Assembly: GCA_003486645.1 (NCBI GenBank)
Contig: DNGI01000001.1
Location: 1 to 5,421 of the forward strand
Length of the DNA: 5,421 bases
From: Cyanobacteria bacterium UBA11370
Lineage (GTDB): Bacteria; Cyanobacteriota; Cyanobacteriia; Cyanobacteriales; Coleofasciculaceae
Direction: 5' to 3'
Within the stretch, counting starts at the first letter, position 1. Each line of letters begins with the position of its first letter. Below the pieces are notes generated by a model. That model saw nothing but the letters and a program-made list of their open reading frames with translations, did no database searches and was not told the origin of the DNA. Positions 1 to 5,387 of this stretch are shown here, one piece after another. The position numbers were made by a program, and so were the translations under genes.

Positions 1-181
<181 letters not shown>

Positions 182-247
182 CATGAGTTTTCCTTTGGCT
201 AGGCAGTCTTGAAGGTTTTGTGATTTATCTTTACATCTCCGATTCTT
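182..247 (+). other. 23S-5S internal transcribed spacer
   Basis: A 66-bp spacer between the 23S 3' end and the 5S gene. It is AT-rich and I see no tRNA gene in it. It would be removed by RNase processing of the rrn precursor, as in other bacteria. Its edges depend on the inferred rRNA ends. Confidence 0.75.
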
Positions 248-366
248 TCCTGGTGCCTTGGGCGTGATGGCTCCACTCCGAACCCATCCCGAACTCGGTT
301 GTGAAACTTCTCTGCGGCTACGATACTTTGGGGGCTACCCCACGGGACAATAGCTCGGTGCCAGGA
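248..366 (+). rRNA. rrf: 5S ribosomal RNA (complete)
   Basis: A complete 5S rRNA of about 119 nt. The 5' end TCCTGGTGCC pairs with the 3' end GGTGCCAGGA to form helix I. The conserved internal blocks CCACTCCGAACCCATCCCGAA, in part, and CTCGGTTGTGAAAC are typical of bacterial 5S loops B and C. The segment GCGGCTACGATACTTTGGGG near 317-336 is characteristic of cyanobacterial 5S. It sits ~66 bp behind the 23S and is followed within ~25 bp by a strong terminator, so it is the last gene of the operon. Confidence 0.96.
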
Positions 367-391
367 TTAATTTTTACCTATTACCTACATG

Positions 392-426
392 AAACCCCCG
401 CTAAATTTAACGGGGGTTTTAGTTTT
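392..426 (+). terminator. Rho-independent terminator of the rRNA operon
   Basis: A perfect 9-bp stem, AAACCCCCG (392-400) paired with CGGGGGTTT (411-419), encloses a 10-nt AT-rich loop and runs into a T-rich tail (TTTTAGTTTT). It lies ~25 nt after the 5S 3' end, the expected position for ending rrn transcription. Both the stem and the tail are read directly from the sequence. Confidence 0.92.
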
Positions 427-499
427 ATATCTACTAAAGAAGACAATTCGATGAATCAGCGAGATTTTTCCGTTCTGAAACTCCCCCTTCTTTTTACAC

Positions 500-1290
500 C
501 AATTTATACCAATTGGGTTTAACAATGGCACAATAGGTTAAAGGTCTTGAGCGAGTTGGTTATCAGGGTTGTCGAGATGCCCAGAGGGATAAAAATTGAG
601 ATTACTGAAGAAGCGGAAGCTCTCAAAAAGCTGCTAGTGCAGCAAAAAGACAAACGTAGATTTGAGCGAGTGCAAGCGCTTTATTTGCTCAAAATCCGGC
701 AAGTGGAAACAGTAGAACACCTAGCTGTCATCATGGGTTGTGGTCGCCGTACAATTTCTAGATGGTTAAGTCAATACCGTAGCGGCGGACTAAGGAAGAT
801 GCTAGAAGTGGGAAAAAGTCCTGGTAAGGAGCCATTAATTCCCCAGTGGGCAGTGGAACGTCTCAAAGCCGAATTAGCTGATGCCGAAGGCTTTACAAGT
901 TACAAAGAAGTCAAAATCTGGCTAGAAGCAATAGTAGAGAGAGTCAATAAATTTTATAAACCTTGGCAAAGGCTGAGATATTGGTGTCAGGACGAAAGCC
1001 GGATGGGGCTGCATACTATGCGAGGGCGGCTTCTCACTTTGAAGGGAGTTAAACCGAAAGGTAAAGTGCAATGGAACTTTCAGGCTTTATGGCTCTATGG
1101 CTTAGTGGAACCCCTGACAGGAGACAGCTTTTTCTATGAGTTTTGTCATCTTAGAGACCTGAAACTCTTATTAATTCGTTCTTGAGCGTCAATTTTAAAT
1201 TCGGCTTCGATCCACGCTTGTTTATTGCTATGACTGGGTTATAAATTTTTGGAGATGTCTATTACTTAAACTGCATAAAACTTAGCACTT
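500..1290 (+). mobile_element. Decayed IS630-type insertion element, ends unresolved
   Basis: The element is defined only by its transposase remnant (577-1269). No convincing terminal inverted repeat pair could be matched. The left flank holds TATACCAATTGGG, with the 8-bp palindrome CCAATTGG at 509-516. The right flank holds a similar GGGTTATAA motif (1236-1244), but in direct, not inverted, orientation. The outer limits given are only approximate. It lies between the rrn terminator and the convergent KilA-N nuclease gene, whose stop is only 25 bp beyond the transposase remnant. Confidence 0.45.
577..1269 (+). pseudogene. IS630-family transposase remnant, two internal deletions and two in-frame stops
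   Basis: The reading frame opens at ATG 577 (MPRGIKIEI, typical of this family); a TTG at 547 is an in-frame alternative. It runs 202 codons to TGA 1183-1185, whereas intact relatives are roughly 340-360 aa. Residues ~45-77 form the helix-turn-helix segment (TVEHLAVIMGCGRRTISRWL). RYWCQDESRMGL (134-145) carries the first Asp of the DDE triad at D139. About 50 residues normally found between the N-terminal part and this block seem to be missing at A118/I119 (930/931). After EFCHL (192, ~1152) the text jumps to a C-terminal-like segment, RDLKLLLIRS, so the second D and the E of the triad are gone. Past the TGA, the same frame continues through a second TGA (1231-1233) to LGYKFLEMSIT and TAA (1267-1269), resembling the usual C-terminal TGY.FILEAL tail. 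It cannot encode active transposase. Deletion sizes are from family memory, not alignment. Confidence 0.85.
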
Positions 1291-1294
1291 ATCT

Positions 1295-1969
1295 CTAACT
1301 CTCCCAAGTCACATCAATATCCAACGGCGCACAATAGGTGCGAATCATACTCAAAAAGTCTCGTGATGCTTCCCCAAACAGATGAATTCGCTTCTGGTGA
1401 CTAGGATAAGATTGTCCATAAATCAATACCTGTCCTACGGCACATTTCCAACTCTTAACCGATTTAACTTCAATCAATTCCCGTTCCGTTAAAATATCAA
1501 TATTACCTGCTAAGGTTGGCACTTCAAACTTAACCTTACCCAGCGTTTTGGCTAATCGCTTTTGTACCGATTTTTCCGTTAACCGCACTCGATGGGTAGA
1601 ATTTAAATATTCCCAATATTTAAACGCCAGTTCATCAACCGCAAAAGTACCGCCATTTTTCCCTCGTTTACTGTAAGAAACTTCACCCCTAACTTGCTTC
1701 TTTAACGATTCAATCAGGAGTTGAGTTTGTTCTTGTCGCAACCAGCGGGGAGGTGTGCGGTTTTTTGGTCTTCCGGAAACGTGCCACATATCCGTAAGGC
1801 TAATTAAACCGTTTCTACGACGTACTTGAGAACCCGGAATATTACGAGATTCGAGTTCTGGATCTTGGACAGTCCATTGAAATAGTTCGAGTTGCTGGAA
1901 TTCTTCAGGATGACCTGATTTGCCCGTTGATTGATTAGATAATGTTCGGATTGGTGTTGTTGACTTCAT
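1295..1969 (-). CDS. KilA-N domain protein fused to a PD-(D/E)XK (RecB/Cas4-like) nuclease domain
   Basis: This 224-aa protein appears to have two domains. Residues 1-48 are polar and probably disordered. Residues ~49-123 match the KilA-N DNA-binding fold: GLISLTDMWHVSGRPKNRTP (54-73), then WLR (76-78) and GGTFAVDELAFKYWEYLN (106-123). KilA-N is known from phages and large DNA viruses and also occurs in bacterial genomes. Residues ~134-222 look like a restriction-type nuclease fold: NID (D158), ELIEVK (E167-x-K169), then GQVLIY, where Q180-x3-Y184 matches the QxxxY motif of RecB, lambda exonuclease and Cas4 nucleases. A hydrophobic strand KRIHLFG (193-199) follows. The inference is a DNA-binding nuclease; target and role are unknown. 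The ATG at 1969 is the only good start, and no clear Shine-Dalgarno sequence precedes it. It is transcribed toward the IS630 remnant and separated by 377 bp from the next upstream gene, so it is probably monocistronic. The KilA-N call is firm; the nuclease call rests on motifs alone. Confidence 0.82.
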   Translation of the reverse strand: MKSTTPIRTLSNQSTGKSGHPEEFQQLELFQWTVQDPELESRNIPGSQVRRRNGLISLTDMWHVSGRPKNRTPPRWLRQEQTQLLIESLKKQVRGEVSYSKRGKNGGTFAVDELAFKYWEYLNSTHRVRLTEKSVQKRLAKTLGKVKFEVPTLAGNIDILTERELIEVKSVKSWKCAVGQVLIYGQSYPSHQKRIHLFGEASRDFLSMIRTYCAPLDIDVTWES

Positions 1970-2211
1970 AACGCGTGACTAATTGAGACGAATCCTCACA
2001 AATTCGCCGACAAGAAAATACATCTTGCCCAGAATAATTCTTGACAAGCTAACAAAAATATGTATTTATGAGCAGTTTTAATCCCTGAACAGCCAAATAA
2101 CTATTTTAGGTCAAATTGCCCATTGGCAGAGTTTTTACCCTGCTCTACATCTAGCGCTTATCAATTGTACAGGCACTAGGTCTAGTTATAAATAGGGATA
2201 GGATTTTTTTT

Positions 2212-2219
2212 GCGATCGC
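2212..2219. repeat. HIP1 palindrome GCGATCGC
   Basis: An exact copy of the octamer GCGATCGC, the highly iterated palindrome abundant in many cyanobacterial genomes. It directly follows a T8 run in non-coding DNA. It is informative mainly about the taxon; no function is inferred. Confidence 0.85.
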
Positions 2220-2257
2220 CCCTCCCTTACCTACTACTCTGTCAACCTGAAATTGAC

Positions 2258-2299
2258 GGGTCGGGAGAGGACAAGGGAGACAAGGAGGGTTTGGGAGAA
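2258..2299 (+). repeat. Purine-rich G-tract segment with GACAAGG direct repeats
   Basis: The plus strand carries five GGG tracts within 38 nt (2258-2260, 2263-2265, 2275-2277, 2287-2289, 2293-2295), separated by 2, 9, 9 and 3 nt. Two direct copies of GACAAGG (2270-2276 and 2279-2285) lie 9 nt apart. Almost all bases here are purines. It sits ~50 bp beyond the Get3d stop codon, so the Get3d transcript would carry the C/T-rich complement. A short inverted repeat, GTCAA (2241-2245) with TTGAC (2253-2257), lies just before it. Confidence 0.6.
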
Positions 2300-2346
2300 G
2301 TATCTTAACATTTACCCTTCAAATCTACCTTAACGCTCTACAAAAA

Positions 2347-3522
2347 TTAAGTTGCAAACCGAATCTTGAGATAATCTTCCTCCATTTTTGCGCCTGCGGG
2401 TTGCAATGCAGCTAACGCTTGCGGTAAGACTAAATTACGGCGATGATTGCCAATCCGAACATTCAATTCATCCCCCGTTTTACTCAATTGAATGTGGTCT
2501 TTCGGAACACCGGGTAAATAGAGTTCTAGACAGTATTCATTCTGGTTTTGCACCACCCGAATCGTGTTTTCATGATAATAAACTTGGGTGGGATCTTCCC
2601 CAGCATAAAGTGTTTCTTTCAAGCGTTCTAGCGCATCTAAACCACACATTTCTTCTGAATAAAGTGGGACTTCTTTTACTGGAAGCGGACGAAAATTTTC
2701 GTGAATTTCGTGGCGGTACTGCTGTTGATTTTCCTTCCAACGTTTGAAGAACGGATCACTCACTTCATCGGGAATAATTCGATTAGCAACCACTAAATCC
2801 GTGGAAACATTATACAAACTCAAATAAGCATGAGCGCGTAACGATTCCTTAATCACCATTTTTTCAGGATTCGTAACCAGACGCACAGACGTTTGAGTAT
2901 TATCCGTCAGTACCTTTTCCAACGCTTCAATTTGCTCGTAAAATTCATAAGGGGCATCCATCACCTCATTATCTGGTAACGAAAATCCTGCAATGGGTTT
3001 AAATAGAGGTTCAACCAAAGGTCTAAGCGCAACCGACATCTTTTGTAACGGTTTGTAAAAGCGGCGCATATACCAACCGCTGACTTCCGGTAAACTCAAT
3101 AACCGTAACGCTGTACCCGTCGGCGCGGAATCAATAATGAGTACCTCATACTCCCCTTCGTCATAGTGGCGCTTCATCCGCACTAAGCCAAAAATTTCAT
3201 CCATTCCGGGTAAAATCGCTAATTCTTCCGCCTGAACCCCATCTAACCCCCGCGCTTGCAATACCTGAGTAATATAGCGTTTCACCGCACCCCAATTCCC
3301 CTCCAACTCCATCAGCGCATCCAATTCCGCACCCCAGAGGTTAGGACGCACCAGTCGCGGATCATGACTCAATTCTAGGTCAAAACTATCCGCTAACGAA
3401 TGAGCTGGATCGGTACTGAGGACTAGGGTTTTATAGCCTAACTCCGCACAACGCAATCCCGTCGCCGCTGCTACCGAGGTTTTCCCAACTCCGCCTTTGC
3501 CAGTCATCAAAATTACACGCAT
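2347..3522 (-). CDS. get3d: Get3/ArsA-family ATPase with C-terminal alpha-crystallin domain (Get3d type)
   Basis: This 391-aa protein is a SIMIBI-class P-loop ATPase. It shows the deviant Walker A GKGGVGKT (8-15), switch I STDPAHS (36-42), PGMDE (105-109), switch [10 protein letters not shown] (129-136) and the adenine-loop segment [11 protein letters not shown] (216-226). Residues ~318-389 form a small beta-rich domain (ELYLPGV at 333-339, [15 protein letters not shown] at 353-367, LKIRF at 385-389) matching the ArsA_HSP20/alpha-crystallin extension. That architecture corresponds to Get3d, described in cyanobacteria and plants. The CxxC zinc motif of fungal/animal Get3 is absent; the only cysteines are C25, C293 and C331. 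It is cytosolic, with no signal peptide. An ArsA arsenite-pump role is unlikely: there is a single ATPase domain and no arsB nearby. Its substrate is unknown; handling of hydrophobic or membrane-protein clients is inferred from the family. AGGTGAG lies 9 nt before the ATG, and the DUF2358 gene ends 51 bp upstream on the same strand. Confidence 0.93.
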   Translation of the reverse strand: MRVILMTGKGGVGKTSVAAATGLRCAELGYKTLVLSTDPAHSLADSFDLELSHDPRLVRPNLWGAELDALMELEGNWGAVKRYITQVLQARGLDGVQAEELAILPGMDEIFGLVRMKRHYDEGEYEVLIIDSAPTGTALRLLSLPEVSGWYMRRFYKPLQKMSVALRPLVEPLFKPIAGFSLPDNEVMDAPYEFYEQIEALEKVLTDNTQTSVRLVTNPEKMVIKESLRAHAYLSLYNVSTDLVVANRIIPDEVSDPFFKRWKENQQQYRHEIHENFRPLPVKEVPLYSEEMCGLDALERLKETLYAGEDPTQVYYHENTIRVVQNQNEYCLELYLPGVPKDHIQLSKTGDELNVRIGNHRRNLVLPQALAALQPAGAKMEEDYLKIRFAT

Positions 3523-3531
3523 ATAGTCCAG

Positions 3532-3538
3532 CTCACCT
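3532..3538 (-). promoter_or_regulatory. Ribosome-binding site of the Get3d-type gene
   Basis: On the minus strand the sequence is AGGTGAG, 9 nt before the ATG at 3522. This is a good Shine-Dalgarno match and supports that start, which also places the P-loop at the usual distance from the N-terminus. It is the clearest ribosome-binding site among the protein genes in the window. Confidence 0.7.
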
Positions 3539-3573
3539 GAGAAACCTTCATATTTATTTACTTTATCGGGTTT

Positions 3574-3948
3574 TCACCGGAAGAGTTGCTTGAGAGCATC
3601 AAAGCGGGAGATATTCCAATAATCAATATGGGAGGCAATTAATCCATCACTATTTAGGCTTAATTCACTCCATCCAGGGATAGAAATTCGGGGTTTCCAA
3701 GGGAGAGGGGTTGTCCAGCTTAGTGTCCAGCGAGTTTTGATGGTATTGTCTGATTGGGTAATATCGTGCAAGTCGAGTTGTGCGTCGATAAACCAAGTCT
3801 GCATAAATCCAATCATTTTTTGATAGCGGTCAATCCCTCGGAATTGGTTAAGGGGATCTTTAAAGAAGACATCTTTGGCATAGATGCTGTAAGTTTGGTC
3901 AGCAGGAAATCGTTGATAGTCGTGTTTGAGAATTTGGATAATATCCAT
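3574..3948 (-). CDS. DUF2358 family protein (NTF2/SnoaL-like fold predicted)
   Basis: This 124-aa protein is recognised as the DUF2358 family, found in cyanobacteria and plant plastids; its function is not established. Family-typical segments are MDIIQILKHDYQRFP (1-15), TYSIYAKDVFFKDPLNQFRG (19-38), RYQKMIGF (41-48), TRWTLSW (72-78), PLPWKPRI (81-88), PGWSEL (91-96) and SHIDYW (106-111). The order of an N-terminal helix, a D-P turn, long curved strands and a terminal strand suggests a cone-shaped NTF2-like fold, which is inference. There is no signal peptide or membrane segment. The length is normal, so the gene looks intact. It is the first gene of a likely two-gene unit with the Get3d-type ATPase 51 bp downstream. 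No clear Shine-Dalgarno precedes the ATG; the leader is A-rich (AAAAGCAAAAAAATC). Confidence 0.88.
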   Translation of the reverse strand: MDIIQILKHDYQRFPADQTYSIYAKDVFFKDPLNQFRGIDRYQKMIGFMQTWFIDAQLDLHDITQSDNTIKTRWTLSWTTPLPWKPRISIPGWSELSLNSDGLIASHIDYWNISRFDALKQLFR

Positions 3949-3991
3949 TGCGTGTGATTTTTTTGCTTTTATTTAATAGTAAGGGTTGGAA

Positions 3992-3999
3992 GCGATCGC
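3992..3999. repeat. HIP1 palindrome GCGATCGC
   Basis: A second exact GCGATCGC octamer. It lies in the divergent intergenic region between the DUF2358 gene (minus) and the Uma2 gene (plus), 44 bp upstream of the DUF2358 ATG. It supports a cyanobacterial origin. Confidence 0.85.
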
Positions 4000-4018
4000 C
4001 CTGAATTCAGATGGGTTC

Positions 4019-4051
4019 AGATCCCCGATTTCTCTAAGAATTCGGGGATCT
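4019..4051. repeat. Inverted repeat / palindromic element in a divergent promoter region
   Basis: A perfect 10-bp stem, AGATCCCCGA (4019-4028) with TCGGGGATCT (4042-4051), encloses a 13-nt AT-rich centre (TTTCTCTAAGAAT) that can extend the pairing by two more A:T pairs. It has no T-tract on either side, so a terminator is unlikely. From memory it resembles small dispersed palindromes common in cyanobacterial intergenic DNA (ATCCCCGA...TCGGGGAT). It lies ~73 bp upstream of the Uma2 start, so an operator role is also possible. Confidence 0.65.
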
Positions 4052-4123
4052 CAGCATCACAAATCATGGCGTTCTGCTATAGTTCAAGTATAAATAGCCA
4101 ATCTCGAAAGAGTTAATTGAGCG

Positions 4124-4681
4124 ATGGTCAAGATATGGATACCTATATCCGATGAAGAACTAATGTTGCTTAGTTCAAAAAATCCAGAGTTGCGGTTTGA
4201 ACGAAATGCGGATGGAACATTAATCAGTATGGCACCAACTGGGGGAATTTCTGGAAATCGAGAGATGAAAGCCGGTCATTACCTAATGGCTTGGGTAGAC
4301 AGTCATGATTTGGGTGAAGTCTTTAGTTCTAGTACGGGTTTTAAGTTAGCAAATGGTGCCGTAAGATCGCCTGATGCGGCGTTTGTTTCCAAGGAACGAT
4401 TACCGGAAGGATGGGATCAGGGAGAGGATGAGTTCATTAATTTAGCACCGGATTTTGTAATAGAAATTCGTTCTAAAACTGATAGTTTGGAAACCCTTAA
4501 AGCAAAGATGGAGGAGTATATTGCTAATGGGGTGCGGTTGGGATGGTTGATTGATCGGAAGAATCGCCAAGCTCTAGTTTATCGTGCAGATGGAACGATT
4601 ACGCAATATCCAGCGACGGCGACTTTGAGTGGTGAAGATGTTGTACCTGGGTTTATGTTGGTATTGGGGAAGTTATTATAA
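4124..4681 (+). CDS. Uma2 family (DUF820) PD-(D/E)XK nuclease-fold protein
   Basis: This 185-aa protein belongs to the Uma2/DUF820 family, heavily expanded in cyanobacteria and predicted to have a restriction-endonuclease fold; biological roles are mostly unknown. Visible family features are an N-terminal helix (PISDEELMLLSSKNPELRFE), MAPTGG (36-41), FSSSTGFKLANG (67-78), RSPDAAFV (81-88, putative metal-binding D84), PDFVIEIRSKTD (109-120, putative E114), LKAKMEEYIANGVRLGWLID (125-144) and the C-terminal YPATATLSGEDVVPGFMLVL. The position expected for Lys in ExK is R116; a lysine in LKAK (K126 or K128) may substitute, as in many members. The length is normal. The ATG at 4124 has a weak GAAAGAG 11 nt upstream and a TATAAA-like box at 4089-4094, neither compelling. 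The gene is divergent from DUF2358 and convergent with the 2H gene; no toxin-antitoxin-style partner adjoins it. Confidence 0.9.
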   Translation: MVKIWIPISDEELMLLSSKNPELRFERNADGTLISMAPTGGISGNREMKAGHYLMAWVDSHDLGEVFSSSTGFKLANGAVRSPDAAFVSKERLPEGWDQGEDEFINLAPDFVIEIRSKTDSLETLKAKMEEYIANGVRLGWLIDRKNRQALVYRADGTITQYPATATLSGEDVVPGFMLVLGKLL

Positions 4682-4695
4682 TTGGGTGGCAGATG

Positions 4696-4729
4696 TGGCA
4701 GCGGATTTTGTACCGGATGTAACGGATGT
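4696..4729 (+). repeat. Left arm of a 34-bp inverted repeat bracketing the 2H gene
   Basis: The arm starts TGGCAGCGGATT and contains a short tandem CCGGATGTAACGGATGT. It begins 14 bp after the Uma2 stop codon. The reverse complement of 5388-5421 matches it at 29 of 34 positions, differing at arm positions 6, 13, 14, 18 and 26, with no gaps. The arms are separated by 658 bp holding the whole 2H gene. Confidence 0.8.
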
Positions 4730-4761
4730 GTTATTGGTGGGAACGGTATTTTGAAGGGGTA

Positions 4762-4814
4762 TAAATAACTAACTACTACTAACAACAAACAACAAATAAC
4801 CAACAATTAACAAC
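4762..4814 (+). repeat. G-free A/C/T low-complexity tract (AAC/ACT-rich)
   Basis: About 50 bp on the plus strand without a single G, built of irregular AACT, ACT and AACAA units (AACTACTACT, AACAACAAACAACAA). It lies between the convergent Uma2 and 2H genes and runs into the 2H stop codon. Similar GTT-rich strings (seen on the minus strand) are common in cyanobacterial intergenic DNA. I see no terminator hairpin for either gene in the 125-bp gap 4682-4806. Confidence 0.55.
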
Positions 4815-5367
4815 TTTTACCCAAGGGAAACTCAGTACTAATATTCCATCGTTGACCATCATGAATGAGTAGGGTTAACTGAGATACTGTAAACTTAAAC
4901 TCGAACGGCCGATTCTGAAATTCTGACCATGCCAATCTAAAATTCTCCTTGGTTAAGTCTCGAAAAGCAACGGTCATATGAGGAGAAAATGGACGGCGTT
5001 TAGATATGGGTTCGACAATTCCTAATGATGCTTCCATATACTCCGTTAAATATTTTTGTAATGCCATTAATTCTGGGGTTTTGATGACATTAATGTAAAT
5101 TACACGAGGAATAAATGCACCAAATCCCTTTAAAATAATGGGTACTGGATTCTGAACTTCTGCAAAACCTCTGAGGGATTGTTCTAAAACTGAATGTTCC
5201 TCAACCTGCCATTCAAACGGAGGTTGGAGAGTAATATGGGGGGGAGATTTCTGAGCTGCTCGACTCTGGTAAACTTGACCAAAGTGTTCTTTAATCTCAT
5301 TAGCATAGTCTTGGATATTCTCAGAGGGTAGTAGACCAATAAAAAAACGGGAATACTGATTAACCAT
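4807..5367 (-). CDS. 2H phosphoesterase family protein (2'-5' RNA ligase / cyclic phosphodiesterase-like)
   Basis: This 186-aa protein has the two hallmark HxT motifs of the 2H superfamily: PPHITLQPPF (43-52; H44, T46) and FSPHMTVAFRD (127-137; H130, T132). The spacing of 86 residues and the overall length suit LigT/ThpR-like proteins, which act on 2'-5' or 2',3'-cyclic phosphate bonds in RNA; the substrate of this member is unknown. The N-terminal strand SRFFIGLLPSENI (6-18) is also typical. No signal peptide or membrane helix is seen. The ATG at 5367 is the only start that keeps the first beta strand; no clear Shine-Dalgarno precedes it. The gene converges on Uma2 and is bracketed by a 34-bp inverted repeat whose right arm starts 20 bp upstream of the ATG, so the repeat may overlap its promoter. 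It appears intact and probably monocistronic within the window. Confidence 0.9.
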   Translation of the reverse strand: MVNQYSRFFIGLLPSENIQDYANEIKEHFGQVYQSRAAQKSPPHITLQPPFEWQVEEHSVLEQSLRGFAEVQNPVPIILKGFGAFIPRVIYINVIKTPELMALQKYLTEYMEASLGIVEPISKRRPFSPHMTVAFRDLTKENFRLAWSEFQNRPFEFKFTVSQLTLLIHDGQRWNISTEFPLGKSC

Positions 5368-5387
5368 GACCCAAATATCTATTAATT

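Larger units (their letters stand above)
1970..2346. other. Intergenic region without a gene (377 bp)
   Basis: This stretch lies between two minus-strand genes, the 3' end of the Get3d gene and the 5' end of the KilA-N gene. I find no convincing ORF, tRNA or Rho-independent terminator for either strand. It contains CTTGACAAG (2040-2048), which supplies a -35-like hexamer on both strands but has only poor -10 partners. It also holds a T8 run (2204-2211), a HIP1 octamer (2212-2219) and a G-tract-rich purine segment (2258-2299). Promoter signals for the KilA-N gene should lie here but cannot be assigned with confidence. Confidence 0.7.

Noticed and set aside
301..522. 73-aa plus-strand reading frame beginning at 301
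   Set aside because: It starts as GTG inside the 5S rRNA gene and crosses the rrn terminator hairpin; it has no family resemblance.
509..1244. Terminal inverted repeats of the IS630 remnant (CCAATTGGGTTTA versus GACTGGGTTATA)
   Set aside because: The similarity is in direct, not inverted, orientation and is short, so it cannot define element ends.
2041..2068. Plus-strand promoter candidate TTGACA-N16-TATTTA
   Set aside because: The -35 is perfect, but the -10 matches only half the consensus. No plus-strand gene or small RNA with a terminator follows. The CTTGACAAG motif is near-symmetrical, so the match may be chance.
2388..2747. 119-aa plus-strand reading frame
   Set aside because: It lies antisense inside the Get3d gene, whose protein is clearly recognisable. 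It has no domain or ribosome-binding site of its own.
2347..3522. Arsenite-translocating ATPase as part of an arsenic resistance operon
   Set aside because: There is one ATPase half only, no arsB/arsR/arsC nearby, and a C-terminal alpha-crystallin domain pointing to Get3d instead.
3754..3957. 67-aa plus-strand reading frame
   Set aside because: It is antisense to the well-conserved DUF2358 gene and has no recognisable features.
4579..4806. 75-aa minus-strand reading frame, proline-rich
   Set aside because: It is antisense to the 3' end of Uma2 and is made of translated intergenic repeats; its start falls in the low-complexity tract.
4762..4814. CRISPR-like repeat array
   Set aside because: The units are 3-5 nt and irregular, with no spacers of uniform length; it is simple low-complexity sequence.
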